Origin: Mycobacterium kubicae
GTDB taxonomy: Bacteria > Actinomycetota > Actinomycetes > Mycobacteriales > Mycobacteriaceae
Direction: 5' to 3'
Assembly: GCF_015689175.1 (NCBI RefSeq)
Contig: NZ_CP065047.1
Location: 1,364,001 to 1,428,000 of the forward strand
DNA: 64,000 nt
The notes beneath the pieces were generated by a model. The model made no database searches. It worked only from the letters and a program-made list of their open reading frames with translations, and was not told the origin of the DNA. Each line of letters opens with the position of its first letter. Positions within the stretch are counted from its first letter, which is position 1. Of this stretch, positions 30,790 through 39,938 are shown piece by piece. Made by a program: the position numbers and the translations under genes.

Positions 30790-32346
30790 GTGCCCGCCGC
30801 TGCCGAGGCCCCCGAACTACCGACCCGCGCGGAGCTGCTCGCCGCGCTGTCGGTGGCGATCGACCTGGGCCTGGGCCAGCCCGCCGAACACATGCTGCGG
30901 GCCGCGCTGATCGCCACCCGGCTCGCCGATCGGTTGGGCCTGACCAAACAGCAGCGCGACTGCGTGTACTACACGACGCTGATCATGTGGATCGGCTGTC
31001 ACGCCGACTCTCATGAATATGCGCGCTGGTTCGGCGACGACATCGCGGTCCGCCACGACTCCTATCTGGTCGACTGGGCCGGTCTGCCGTACTGGCGATT
31101 CCTGATCGGAAACGTCGGGCGCGGTCAGCCGCTGCTGAACCGACTGAGCATCATGACCGCGCTGTTCGTCGACGCGCGCGGCCAACTCTCCCGAATGATC
31201 CACTCGCACTGCACCTCTGCGGCGCTGCTGGCCGACCGGATGGGCCTGGGCCCCGACGTGCAGGCGGCGCTGGGCTTCGCGTTCGAACGTTACGACGGCG
31301 GCGGCCTGCCCAGCGGCGCCCGCGCTGAGGACATCCCCATTCAGATGCGAGTCGCCCAGCTTGCCGAACTGGCAGAGGTGCACCACCGCACCTACGGCAG
31401 CGCGGGCGCGATGGCGATGGTGCGCTCCCGGCGGGGGGGACAGTTCGATCCCGTCGTGGCCGATGCCTTCCTGGCTGATGCCGAGGCGATACTGGCCGGA
31501 CCGCTCACCGGCGACGCGTGGGCGGCGGCCCTGCGCGCGGCACCCGATCGTCAGCGGGTGGACGAGCAGACGCTCGACGCGCTGCTGATTGCGCTGGGTG
31601 ACTTCGTCGACCTGAAATGCCCATTCACGCTGGGGCATTCGCGGGCCGTCGCGCAGCTTGCGGGCAGCGCCGCGCTGGCTGCCGGATTGGACGCCGAGGC
31701 GGCCGCGTTGACCCGGCGTGCCGGTCACGTGCACGACCTCGGCCGCATCGGTGTGTCCAACCACATCTGGTCCAGCCCAAATGCGTTGAGCGCGGCAGAC
31801 TTCGAACGGATACGGCTGCACCCGTATTTCACCGTGCGGATCCTCAAACAGGTTCCCGCGCTGCGGCAGGTCGCCGAGGTGGCCGGTAACCATCACGAGT
31901 GCCTGGACGGGTCGGGATATCCCCGCGGACTCACCGGTACCGCACTGGGGCTCCCGGACCGAATACTGGCGGCAGCGGTCAGTTACCAATCCGCCTGCGA
32001 GCCAAGGCCATACCGGGACGAGCTGACACCGCAGTCGGCGGCCCGTCGGCTTCAGGGCCGCGTCCAGGCCGGCGAACTCGACGCCGTCGCCGCCGAGGCG
32101 GTGCTGCACGCCGCCGGGCATCGCGACCAGCGGCCCAAGGCGCGTCCGGACGGGCTGACCCCCCGCGAGGTCGAGGTGCTGTGCCTGGTCGCCCGGGGTG
32201 CGTCCAACAAAGACATCGCCGCGCAGTTGGTCATCAGCGAGAAGACCGCCCGCAACCACGTGGAGCGCACCTACGCCAAGATCGGCGTTTCCAATCGTAT
32301 CGGCGCCAGCATGTACGCGCTTCGGCACGGGCTGGTCAGCAGCTAA
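30790..32346 (+). CDS. HD-GYP domain protein with C-terminal LuxR-type HTH
   Basis: A 518-residue protein. A first, degenerate HD-like half (IHSHCTSAALLADRMGL, FERYDGGGLPSG) precedes a canonical HD-GYP half (HSRAVAQLAG, HVHDLGRIGV and GNHHECLDGSGYPRGL). The C-terminus is a LuxR/NarL helix-turn-helix (LTPREVEVLCLVARGASNKDIAAQLVISEKTARNHVERTYAKIG, read in parts). HD-GYP domains hydrolyse cyclic dinucleotides, so this may be a transcription factor that senses or degrades one. GTG 30790 is the first start after the preceding stop; ATG 30739 would overlap it. Confidence 0.85.
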   Translation: MPAAAEAPELPTRAELLAALSVAIDLGLGQPAEHMLRAALIATRLADRLGLTKQQRDCVYYTTLIMWIGCHADSHEYARWFGDDIAVRHDSYLVDWAGLPYWRFLIGNVGRGQPLLNRLSIMTALFVDARGQLSRMIHSHCTSAALLADRMGLGPDVQAALGFAFERYDGGGLPSGARAEDIPIQMRVAQLAELAEVHHRTYGSAGAMAMVRSRRGGQFDPVVADAFLADAEAILAGPLTGDAWAAALRAAPDRQRVDEQTLDALLIALGDFVDLKCPFTLGHSRAVAQLAGSAALAAGLDAEAAALTRRAGHVHDLGRIGVSNHIWSSPNALSAADFERIRLHPYFTVRILKQVPALRQVAEVAGNHHECLDGSGYPRGLTGTALGLPDRILAAAVSYQSACEPRPYRDELTPQSAARRLQGRVQAGELDAVAAEAVLHAAGHRDQRPKARPDGLTPREVEVLCLVARGASNKDIAAQLVISEKTARNHVERTYAKIGVSNRIGASMYALRHGLVSS

Positions 32347-32351
32347 CGCCA

Positions 32352-32372
32352 AATTGAGGCAGATAACCCATG
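32352..32372 (+). promoter_or_regulatory. Upstream element, copy B
   Basis: AATTGAGGCAG begins exactly 54 nt before the ATG at 32406, followed by ATAACCCATGTA. It matches copy A at 29970 in the first 11 bases and in the CATGT segment, with identical spacing to the start codon. The right half of the inverted repeat is degenerate here. Confidence 0.5.
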
Positions 32373-32405
32373 TACGCGGGGACCTCGGAAGCGCACAATC
32401 AGCTC

Positions 32406-33173
32406 ATGAAGCGGTACCTGACAATCGGATACGGCGTCGCAAGTTACGCCGTCTTCCTGGTGGCTTTCTTGTACGCGATCGGTTTCGTGGGAAACTTTGT
32501 GGTGCCACGCAGCATCGATCTTGGCGTCGCCGCGCCGCTGTGGCCGGCGGTGTTGATCAACATGGGGTTGCTGGCGGTCTTCGCCATTCAGCACAGCGTC
32601 ATGGCGCGCCCGGCGTTCAAGAGATGGTGGATGCGGTTCGTGCCGCAGGCAATTGAGCGCAGTACTTATGTCTTGCTGTCCAGTCTTGCGCTGCTGCTGA
32701 TGTATTGGCAGTGGCGCTCGATGCCGGCAGCGATCTGGGACGTGCGTCAGCCCGTCGCTCGTTGGGCGCTGTGGGCGCTGTTCTGGCTCGGCTGGGCGAT
32801 CGTGTTCTTGAGCACGTTCATGATCAACCACTTCGACCTGTTCGGCTTGCGGCAGGTCTATCTGGCCTGGCGCAAAGAGCCCTACACCGAAGTCGAATTC
32901 CGCAGCAACCTGTTCTACCGACTCGTTCGCCACCCGTTGATGCTCGGTTTCGTCATCGCCTTCTGGGCCACGCCGACGATGACGGCAGGGCATTTACTGT
33001 TCTCCGGCGCCACCACGGCCTACATCCTGGTGGCGCTGCAGCTCGAGGAGCACGACCTGGTGGCCGCACTGGGCGATGAGTACCGCGCCTACCGTCGCGA
33101 GGTGCCCATGCTGCTACCCATACCACGCCCGCATCGGGGCGAACCCTTTGGGCGAGAGCAGGTTTCGGGCTAG
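32406..33173 (+). CDS. NnrU/MddA-family membrane methyltransferase
   Basis: A 255-residue multi-pass membrane protein (about five hydrophobic segments). It has the features of methanethiol S-methyltransferase and related NnrU/isoprenylcysteine-methyltransferase-like proteins: AIQHSVMARPAFKRWW, RSNLFYRLVRHPLMLGFVIAFWATP and a C-terminal LEEHDLVAALGDEYRAYRREVPMLLP. Members methylate methanethiol to dimethyl sulfide using SAM; the exact substrate here is inferred. ATG 32406 begins MKRYLTIGYG; the longer in-frame start at 32370 would contain the shared upstream element. Confidence 0.82.
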   Translation: MKRYLTIGYGVASYAVFLVAFLYAIGFVGNFVVPRSIDLGVAAPLWPAVLINMGLLAVFAIQHSVMARPAFKRWWMRFVPQAIERSTYVLLSSLALLLMYWQWRSMPAAIWDVRQPVARWALWALFWLGWAIVFLSTFMINHFDLFGLRQVYLAWRKEPYTEVEFRSNLFYRLVRHPLMLGFVIAFWATPTMTAGHLLFSGATTAYILVALQLEEHDLVAALGDEYRAYRREVPMLLPIPRPHRGEPFGREQVSG

Positions 33174-33179
33174 TCCGGG

Positions 33180-33644
33180 CTAGTCCGCGACCAGCCGGGC
33201 GATTCGGTCCAGCGTGGCCCGCATCCCGTCTTCAGTCTGTTCAGGCATGGTGCCGCGAGTGATCAGCCACCGCTGCTTGTCGCGGGACACGTCCCAGGTC
33301 TCGCGCACCAATGTGCCGCCATCGACCGGGCTCAGCTCATAGCGCCAGATGCGGCCGCCGACCAGACCGCCCGCGCCGAAGGTCTGCCAGGCGATGCGGC
33401 GGTCGGGTTCGAACTCGATGACGGTGTTGACGGTGCGGTAGGGCAGAAACAGCGTCTCCCGCCGACCCCGCATCGCCATCCCGAATTTGGTGCCCTGCGC
33501 CAGGGGCACCGAATGCTGCGTGGCCCGGTTCAGCGATTCCGAGCCGTCGAAGAGCACATGTCGCCCGGCGTCGGCCAGCAACGCGAAGATCCGCTCGGGG
33601 GAGGCATCGATGACGCGCTCGACGCTGACTGTGTTCCCGTCCAT
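33180..33644 (-). CDS. SRPBCC-fold protein
   Basis: A 154-residue START/Bet-v-1-like protein (polyketide-cyclase/dehydrase family). Typical pattern: VERVIDASPERIFALLADAGRHVLFD at the start, WRYELSPVDGGTLVRETWDV in the middle and a long C-terminal helix. Such proteins bind lipophilic ligands; function here unknown. Convergent with the MddA-like gene, 6 bp apart. Confidence 0.8.
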   Translation of the reverse strand: MDGNTVSVERVIDASPERIFALLADAGRHVLFDGSESLNRATQHSVPLAQGTKFGMAMRGRRETLFLPYRTVNTVIEFEPDRRIAWQTFGAGGLVGGRIWRYELSPVDGGTLVRETWDVSRDKQRWLITRGTMPEQTEDGMRATLDRIARLVAD

Positions 33645-33682
33645 CCGGCCAATCTAGCCGCCGTGAGTTCGTCAGCCCTCAA

Positions 33683-34207
33683 TCAGCCAATGTGCAGGGC
33701 GACGACCAGCCAGCGGGCCGCGTCGCCGACCGTCACCTGCTCCACCCGGCAGGCGATCGCATGGATGCGCTGTCCGCGGCTGTAGGTCCCGAAGACCTCG
33801 GCCGCGAGCGGCTGTGCCACCACAGGCTGCAGACGCATCCGCCGCAGCACCGCCGCGCCCTGGGGCGGGCCCAGCGCACGACTGACCGAAACCACCGAGT
33901 CGAGCAGGGCCGGTGTCAGCAGGCAACCCAACTGCGCCGCCGGGCGGCGCCGGTCGATGACTTCCAGCACTCGGCGCAACGCGGCGTCGGCGAAGGTTCC
34001 GGCATGTCGCATCGGCAGCGAGGTCGTCGGGGACGGCGCGGCGACGGGCCCCGCGCCGCCGTCACCAGGCGGCCGGTGCGGCACCCGAGGGCTTGGACGC
34101 AACGCCGATTGTCGGCAGCGCGGAACGCTTGAGGTCGGGGGTTCATAGTCGACCACCGGCCGCACGGCGAAGGTGTCACGGTGGGAGACAATAGGACTGA
34201 CGCTCAA
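33683..34207 (-). CDS. Rv3235-like conserved hypothetical protein
   Basis: A 174-residue Ala/Arg/Pro-rich protein. A disordered N-terminal third (residues 1-65, many Pro/Ser) leads into a folded C-terminal domain with alternating hydrophobic strands (VVAQPLAAEVFGTYSRGQRIHAIACRVEQV, read in parts). It corresponds by position and orientation to Rv3235. Divergent from the WS/DGAT-like gene, with a 199-bp gap. Function unknown. Confidence 0.7.
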   Translation of the reverse strand: MSVSPIVSHRDTFAVRPVVDYEPPTSSVPRCRQSALRPSPRVPHRPPGDGGAGPVAAPSPTTSLPMRHAGTFADAALRRVLEVIDRRRPAAQLGCLLTPALLDSVVSVSRALGPPQGAAVLRRMRLQPVVAQPLAAEVFGTYSRGQRIHAIACRVEQVTVGDAARWLVVALHIG

Positions 34208-34406
34208 CGGGCACTCTCCAGCTCATGGTGCAACGCAAGCCTGCTGGAGAGTGGCAGACCATCTTCAGATGCCGGCCATCATGGCACAAATTTCGCGGTG
34301 GCGTACCCGCGCCATCGCGACCGCCCATCTGCCGTTACGGTGGGCGGAAAACCACATCCGGCCAGCCGCCGAATTACGGGCGCAGTGACAGGAGGACGCG
34401 GCCGCA

Positions 34407-35816
34407 ATGGTGACTCGGTTGTCCCCGGCCGACACGTCCTTCTATCGGTTGGAGAACACTGCCACCCCGATGTACGTCGGGTCGCTGTCCATCCTGCGCC
34501 GCCCGCGCGCCGGCTTGAGCTACGAGACGCTGCTGGCCACCGTGGAACAGCGGCTACCGCAGATTCCGCGCTACCGCCAGAAGGTGCGCGAAGTGCGGTT
34601 CGGCATGGCCCGCCCGGTGTGGCTGGACGACCCGGACTTCGACATCACCTACCACGTCCGGCGTTCGGCGCTGCCGTCACCGGGCACCGACGAACAACTG
34701 CACGAACTGATCGCCCGCCTGGCCGCACGGCCGCTGGATAAATCGCGGCCGCTGTGGGAGATGTATCTCGTCGAGGGTCTGGCCAAGAACCGCATCGCGC
34801 TCTACACCAAGTCCCACCAAGCCTTGATCAACGGCATGTCCGCGCTGGAAATCGGGCACGTGATCGCCGATCGCACCCGGCGGCCACCGGCGTTCCCCGA
34901 AGACATCTGGGTCCCGGAACGCGACCCCGGCAACACCCGGCTGGTCCTGGGCGCGATCGGTGACTGGATCGTCGGGCCCGGTGCGCAATTACAGGCCGTC
35001 GGCTCGGCGGTGGCCGGGGCGGCCACCAACTACGGTCAGCTCGTCGACACCGGACGGCGGTTCCTCGATGTCGCCCGCACGGTGGCGCGCGGTACGGCCC
35101 CCAGCAGTCCGCTCAACGCCACCGTGTCGCGCAATCGCCGGTTCACCGTGGCTCGTGGCCGGCTGGAGGATTACCGGACGGTCCGCGCCCGCTACGACTG
35201 CGACGTCAACGACGTGGTGCTGGCCGTGATCGCCGGGGCGTTGAGCAACTGGCTGATGTCTCGCGGCGAAGCGGTCGGGATGGCGACCACGGTGCGGGCG
35301 ATGGCCCCGCTGTCGGTGTACGCCGACGACCCGCTGGACGCCACCGGACCCGGTCAGGCGATCAGTCAGGTGACCCCGTTCCTGATCGACCTCCCGGTGG
35401 GGGAAGGCAATGCGGTGATACGGCTTTCGCAGATCGCCCACGCCACCGAATCCCACCCGACGGCGGGCAGCCGGGTCGACGCCAGAACCATCGTGACGCT
35501 GTCGGGGTTCGCGCCACCCACTCTGCACGCGATGGGGATCCGGGTGGCGACAACGTATTCGGCGCGACTGTTCAACCTGCTGATCACCAATGCTCCTGGC
35601 GCGCAGTCGCAGATGTACATCGCCGGCACCAAGTTGCTGGAGACCTATGCGGTGCCGCCGTTGCTGCAGAACCAGGCGTTGGCGATCAGTGTCACCTCCT
35701 ACAACGGCATGTTGTACTACGGAATCAACGCCGACCGGGACGCCATGAGCGATGTCGACATGTTGCCGGCACTGCTGAATCAGGCACTGGAAGAGCTGCT
35801 CGAAGTCTCGCGGTAG
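34407..35816 (+). CDS. WS/DGAT-family acyltransferase-like protein (Tgs3 type)
   Basis: A 469-residue member of the wax-ester/triacylglycerol synthase family. N-terminal LSPADTSFYRLENTATPMYVG, the PLDKSRPLWEMYLVEGL block, and C-terminal NAPGAQSQMYIAGTKLLETY...SYNGMLYYGINADRD all fit. The catalytic HHxxxDG is altered to HQALING (H137, Q138, N142), so the normal general-base His and the Asp are missing. In M. tuberculosis the same locus is, from memory, split into Rv3234c and Rv3233c; here it is one intact frame. Triacylglycerol synthesis should not be assumed. Confidence 0.85.
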   Translation: MVTRLSPADTSFYRLENTATPMYVGSLSILRRPRAGLSYETLLATVEQRLPQIPRYRQKVREVRFGMARPVWLDDPDFDITYHVRRSALPSPGTDEQLHELIARLAARPLDKSRPLWEMYLVEGLAKNRIALYTKSHQALINGMSALEIGHVIADRTRRPPAFPEDIWVPERDPGNTRLVLGAIGDWIVGPGAQLQAVGSAVAGAATNYGQLVDTGRRFLDVARTVARGTAPSSPLNATVSRNRRFTVARGRLEDYRTVRARYDCDVNDVVLAVIAGALSNWLMSRGEAVGMATTVRAMAPLSVYADDPLDATGPGQAISQVTPFLIDLPVGEGNAVIRLSQIAHATESHPTAGSRVDARTIVTLSGFAPPTLHAMGIRVATTYSARLFNLLITNAPGAQSQMYIAGTKLLETYAVPPLLQNQALAISVTSYNGMLYYGINADRDAMSDVDMLPALLNQALEELLEVSR

Positions 35817-35859
35817 TCCGGGCGTTCGAAATCGCTGCGGGCATATAACATCCGTTGAT

Positions 35860-36720
35860 GTGAGCACCCCCAGCAACGGCGACCACGCCACCGGCAAGGC
35901 GAAGAACAAGGCCGGCGGGCCGAACGTGCGCAAGATTCCCGACGACGTCTATGAAGCCGAATTATTCCGGCTGCAAACGGAATTCGTGAAGCTGCAGGAG
36001 TGGGTGCGGCAGTCCGGCGCGCGGGTCGTCGTCATCTTCGAGGGCCGCGATGCGGCGGGCAAGGGCGGCGCCATCAAACGGATCACCGAATATCTCAGCC
36101 CGCGAATCGCTCACGTCGCCGCGTTGCCCGCACCCACCGAGCGGGAGCGCGGACAGTGGTACTACCAGCGTTACATCGCCCATCTGCCCGCCAAAGGCGA
36201 GATGGTGCTGTTCGATCGGTCCTGGTACAACCGGGCCGGGGTGGAACGAGTCATGGGATTCTGTACGCCGCAAGAGTATGTCTTGTTCCTGCGCCAGACG
36301 CCGATCTTCGAGCAGATGCTCATCGACGACGGAATCCTGTTGCGCAAGTACTGGTTCTCCGTGTCCGAGGGCGAGCAGCTGCGGCGTTTCAAGGCCCGTC
36401 TCAACGATCCGGTCCGGCAATGGAAGCTGAGCCCCATGGACCTGGAATCGGTGTATCGGTGGGAGGACTATTCGCGGGCCAAGGACGAAATGATGGTGCA
36501 CACCGACACACCGAGCAGTCCTTGGTATGTCGTGGAATCCGACATCAAGAAACACGCGCGACTGAACATGATGGCGCACCTGCTGTCCAGCATCGACTAC
36601 CGCGAGGTGGAACGGCCGAAAGTGGAACTGCCCGAACGGCCGGTGGTCAGCAGCACCTATCAGCGACCTCCCCGTGAGCTGTCGACATACGTCGACGACT
36701 ACGCGTCCACACTGTGGTGA
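35860..36720 (+). CDS. ppk2: Polyphosphate kinase 2
   Basis: A 286-residue class-I PPK2 that uses polyphosphate to phosphorylate GDP/ADP. Walker A EGRDAAGKGG (61-70), Walker B-type DRSWYNR (119-125) and lid residues in YWFSVSEGEQLRRFKAR. The GTG at 35860 lies 8 nt after a TANNNT motif (TAACAT, 35846-35851), so a leaderless or very short-leader message is likely. It overlaps the next gene by one base at its stop. Confidence 0.95.
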   Translation: MSTPSNGDHATGKAKNKAGGPNVRKIPDDVYEAELFRLQTEFVKLQEWVRQSGARVVVIFEGRDAAGKGGAIKRITEYLSPRIAHVAALPAPTERERGQWYYQRYIAHLPAKGEMVLFDRSWYNRAGVERVMGFCTPQEYVLFLRQTPIFEQMLIDDGILLRKYWFSVSEGEQLRRFKARLNDPVRQWKLSPMDLESVYRWEDYSRAKDEMMVHTDTPSSPWYVVESDIKKHARLNMMAHLLSSIDYREVERPKVELPERPVVSSTYQRPPRELSTYVDDYASTLW

Positions 36721-37214
36721 TGCAGGTCTACATCCCGGCAACGCTGGCCATGTTGCAGCAACTCGTCGCCGAGGGTTCGCTATGGCCGGTCAACGGCACC
36801 GCCTTCGCCGTGACCCCCACCTTGCGCGAGTCCTACGCCGAGGGTGACGACGACGAACTCGCCGAGGTGGCACTGCGCGAGGCGGCACTGGCCTCGCTAC
36901 GCCTGCTGGCCGCCGACGACAGTGCACTGCCGCCCCGGCGGGCAGTGCTGGCCGCCGAGGTGGACGACGCGACGTACCGCCCCGACTTGGACGACGCCGT
37001 CGTCCGACTGGCCGGACCCGTGGCAATGGATCACGTGATCGCGGCGTACGTCGACAACGTCGCCGCCGAAACCGACATCAGGGCTGCGATCGAAGTCATC
37101 GATTCCGCCGATCTCGGGGACGAGGATGCCGAGCTCGTCGTCGGTGACGCCCAAGACCACGATCTGGCCTGGTACGCCAACCAGGAACTGCCTTTTCTGC
37201 TTGAGCTGCTGTAG
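36720..37214 (+). CDS. Rv3231c-like conserved hypothetical protein
   Basis: A 164-residue acidic protein. Begins MQVYIPATLAMLQQLV and is rich in Asp, Glu and Ala (YAEGDDDELAEVALREAALASLRLL). The ATG at 36720 overlaps the ppk2 stop and gives the conserved N-terminus; GTG codons at 36714 and 36717 are alternatives. No signal peptide or membrane segment. It is always next to ppk2 in mycobacteria that I recall, which suggests a joint role, but the function is unknown. Confidence 0.8.
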   Translation: MQVYIPATLAMLQQLVAEGSLWPVNGTAFAVTPTLRESYAEGDDDELAEVALREAALASLRLLAADDSALPPRRAVLAAEVDDATYRPDLDDAVVRLAGPVAMDHVIAAYVDNVAAETDIRAAIEVIDSADLGDEDAELVVGDAQDHDLAWYANQELPFLLELL

Positions 37215-37279
37215 ACCGGGAATCTTTGTCGTCAGCGCGGTGTGACGCATTCTGCACGCTCAGCTATGGATACGGGCCA

Positions 37280-37303
37280 GTAACCTACGGTACCGTAGCT
37301 TTA
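37280..37303. promoter_or_regulatory. Palindromic operator upstream of the DesA3 reductase gene
   Basis: GTAACCTACG (37280-37289), four bases, then CGTAGCTTTA (37294-37303). The core CTACGGTACCGTAG (37285-37298) is a perfect 14-bp palindrome. The same GTAACYTACG-N4-CGTAG architecture occurs before desA3 at 38528-38551, pointing to co-regulation, probably by a TetR-type protein (inference). Confidence 0.65.
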
Positions 37304-37370
37304 TTGGACGGGCGGGAAATCGCTGTCAACGCAGCGGAAGCTGAGGGCCGCAACCGAGCAGGAGCTTCCT

Positions 37371-38516
37371 ATGGGCAAGAGAAACGCGTCGATCACCGGA
37401 AACGTCGTCGACACCACGCGTCCCACGATCGTGGAAGGTCAGACGCACCCCGGCTGGCATGCACTGCGCAAAATCGCCTCGCGCATCACCACCCCGCTGT
37501 TGCCGGACGACTATCTGCATCTGGCCAACCCGCTGTGGTCCGCGCGGGAACTGCGCGGCCGCATCCTGCAGGTGCGCCGGGAGACCGAAGACTCCGCCAC
37601 GTTGGTCATCAAGCCGGGCTGGGGCTTCAGCTTCGACTATCAGCCGGGCCAGTACATCGGGATCGGCCTGCTGGTCGAGGGACGGTGGCGCTGGCGGTCC
37701 TACTCGCTGACCTCGAGCCCGGCCGCAACCTCCGGCGCGACGCGGACGATCACCATCACCGTCAAGGCGATGCCGGAAGGCTTCCTGTCCGGCCACCTGG
37801 TGGCCGGCGTCGAACCGGGCACCATCGTGCGGCTGGCCGCACCGCAGGGCAACTTCGTGCTGCCCGATCCGGCGCCGTCGTCCATCCTGTTCCTGACCGC
37901 AGGCTCGGGCATCACGCCCATCATGTCGATGCTGCGCACCCTGGCCCGTCGCGACCAGATCACCGACATCGAGCACCTGCATTCGGCGCCCACGGCCTCA
38001 GACGTGATGTTCCGCGCCGAGCTGACCGAGCTGGCCGACGAACACCCCGGCTATCGCCTGTCGTTGCGTGAAACGCGTGCCCAGGGCCGGCTGGACCTGT
38101 CCCGCCTCGACGAGGCCGTGCCCGACTGGCGCGACCGTCAGACCTGGGCCTGTGGGCCCGAAGCCATGCTCAACCAGGCCGAGAAGGTGTGGTCCGCGGC
38201 GGGCATCGGCGATCGCCTACACCTCGAGCGGTTCGCGGTGTCCAAGGCCGCGCCCGCCGGAGCCGGCGGGACGGTCACCTTCGCGCGCAGCGGCAAGAGC
38301 GTATCCGCCGACGCGGCCACATCGGTGATGGACGCCGGTGAAAATGCCGGTGTTCAGATGCCATTCGGCTGCCGAATGGGTATATGCCAGTCATGCGTGG
38401 TGGAGCTGGTCGATGGTCATGTCCGTGACCTGCGCACCGGCCGAGAGCACGACCCCGGCAGCCGCGTCCAGACGTGTGTGACCGCCGCGTCGGGTGACTG
38501 TGTCGTGAACATTTAA
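37371..38516 (+). CDS. Ferredoxin-NADP reductase-type oxidoreductase (DesA3 electron donor)
   Basis: A 381-residue iron-sulfur flavoprotein. FAD domain ([22 protein letters not shown]), NAD(P)H domain ([23 protein letters not shown]) and a C-terminal plant-type [2Fe-2S] domain ([12 protein letters not shown], then QTC). It corresponds to Rv3230c, the known electron-transfer partner of the DesA3 desaturase. ATG 37371 has AGGAG about 8 nt upstream. Followed after 86 bp by desA3, with a matching operator before each gene. Confidence 0.92.
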   Translation: MGKRNASITGNVVDTTRPTIVEGQTHPGWHALRKIASRITTPLLPDDYLHLANPLWSARELRGRILQVRRETEDSATLVIKPGWGFSFDYQPGQYIGIGLLVEGRWRWRSYSLTSSPAATSGATRTITITVKAMPEGFLSGHLVAGVEPGTIVRLAAPQGNFVLPDPAPSSILFLTAGSGITPIMSMLRTLARRDQITDIEHLHSAPTASDVMFRAELTELADEHPGYRLSLRETRAQGRLDLSRLDEAVPDWRDRQTWACGPEAMLNQAEKVWSAAGIGDRLHLERFAVSKAAPAGAGGTVTFARSGKSVSADAATSVMDAGENAGVQMPFGCRMGICQSCVVELVDGHVRDLRTGREHDPGSRVQTCVTAASGDCVVNI

Positions 38517-38527
38517 GCTACCCACTG

Positions 38528-38551
38528 GTAACTTACGGCTTCGTAGGTTAC
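38528..38551. promoter_or_regulatory. Palindromic operator upstream of desA3
   Basis: GTAACTTACG (38528-38537), four bases, then CGTAGGTTAC (38542-38551): inverted arms with one mismatch. It matches the site at 37280 in sequence and spacing. A further half-site-like GCGTAGGTAC follows at about 38557-38566. Likely the binding site of a repressor that controls desaturation of fatty acids. Confidence 0.65.
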
Positions 38552-38602
38552 GATGGCGTAGGTACAAGGTCACCGATTGCATGACCGTAGGGAGGCAAGC
38601 CG

Positions 38603-39898
38603 ATGGCTATCACCGACGTCGAAGTGTTCGCGCATCTGACGGACGCTGACATCGAAAACCTGGCAGTTGAGCTGGACGCCATTCGCCAGGACATTGAAGA
38701 CTCTCGTGGCGAGCGCGATGCCCGCTACATCCGCCGCACCATCGCCGCACAACGCGCCCTGGAAGTGGGTGGCCGGTTGATCCTGGCCGCCAGCTCACGG
38801 CGCTCGGCCTGGTGGGCAGGCGCCGTGACGCTCGGTGTGGCCAAGATCATCGAGAACATGGAGATCGGCCACAACGTGATGCACGGCCAGTGGGACTGGA
38901 TGAACGACCCGGAAATTCACTCCTCGACCTGGGAGTGGGACATGAGCGGATCGTCCAAGCACTGGCGCTACACACACAATTTCGTGCATCACAAGTACAC
39001 CAACATCCTCGGGATGGACGACGACGTCGGCTACGGTCTGCTGCGCGTCACCCGCGACCAGCGCTGGAAGCGATTCAACGCCTTCAATCTGGTGTACAAC
39101 ACGTTGCTCGCGCTCCTGTTCGAATGGGGCGTTGGCCTGCAGCACGTGGAAATCGGCAAGCTGGTCAAGAACCGGATGGACCACAACGAGGCCCGGGAGA
39201 AGATCGACGAGTTCCTGGCCAAGGCCGGTCAACAGCTCTTCAAGGACTACGTCGCATTCCCGGCGCTGACCTCGCTGTCGCCGGGCGCCACCTACGCGTC
39301 CACGATGAAGGCCAACGCCCTGGCCAACATCATCCGCAACGTGTGGGCCAACGCCGTCATCTTCTGCGGCCACTTTCCCGACGGCGCAGAGAAATTCACC
39401 AAGACCGACATGATCGGCGAGACCAAGGGGCAGTGGTACCTGCGCCAGATGCTGGGCAGCGCCAACTTCGAGGCCGGACCCGCCCTGCGGTTCATGAGCG
39501 GCAATCTGTGCCACCAGATCGAGCACCACCTGTATCCCGACCTGCCGAGCAACCGGCTGCACGAGATTTCGCTGCGCGTGCGGGAGGTGTGCGACAAGTA
39601 CGACTTGCCTTACACCACGGGCTCTTTCCTGATGCAGTACGGCAAGACGTGGCGCACGCTCGCCAAGCTGTCGCTGCCGAACAAGTACCTGCGCGACGAT
39701 GCCGACAACGCGCCGGAGACCCGTAGCGAGCGGATGTTCGCCGAGCTGGAGCCGGGTTTCGCCGGCACCGACCCGGCCACCGGGCGCCGCCGCGGGCTGC
39801 GGACCGCCATTGCCACTGTGCGGGGTTGGCGGCGCGATAAACGGGCCGCCAAGCAGGCCGAACAGATGATCAGCGACGCCGAGGACTTGGCGGCCTGA
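38603..39898 (+). CDS. desA3: Membrane stearoyl-CoA 9-desaturase DesA3
   Basis: A 431-residue integral-membrane di-iron desaturase that makes oleoyl-CoA from stearoyl-CoA. The three His boxes are H90-NVM-H94, HNFVHH (125-130) and HQIEHHLYPDLP near the C-terminal third. It has hydrophobic segments between boxes and a basic C-terminal tail. ATG 38603 has AGGGAGG about 7 nt upstream. It works with the reductase encoded just upstream, and both carry the same palindromic operator. Confidence 0.95.
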   Translation: MAITDVEVFAHLTDADIENLAVELDAIRQDIEDSRGERDARYIRRTIAAQRALEVGGRLILAASSRRSAWWAGAVTLGVAKIIENMEIGHNVMHGQWDWMNDPEIHSSTWEWDMSGSSKHWRYTHNFVHHKYTNILGMDDDVGYGLLRVTRDQRWKRFNAFNLVYNTLLALLFEWGVGLQHVEIGKLVKNRMDHNEAREKIDEFLAKAGQQLFKDYVAFPALTSLSPGATYASTMKANALANIIRNVWANAVIFCGHFPDGAEKFTKTDMIGETKGQWYLRQMLGSANFEAGPALRFMSGNLCHQIEHHLYPDLPSNRLHEISLRVREVCDKYDLPYTTGSFLMQYGKTWRTLAKLSLPNKYLRDDADNAPETRSERMFAELEPGFAGTDPATGRRRGLRTAIATVRGWRRDKRAAKQAEQMISDAEDLAA

Positions 39899-39938
39899 TC
39901 GGCGTTGCGACGCCCCCGATCACCGAGCGGTTCAGGTC

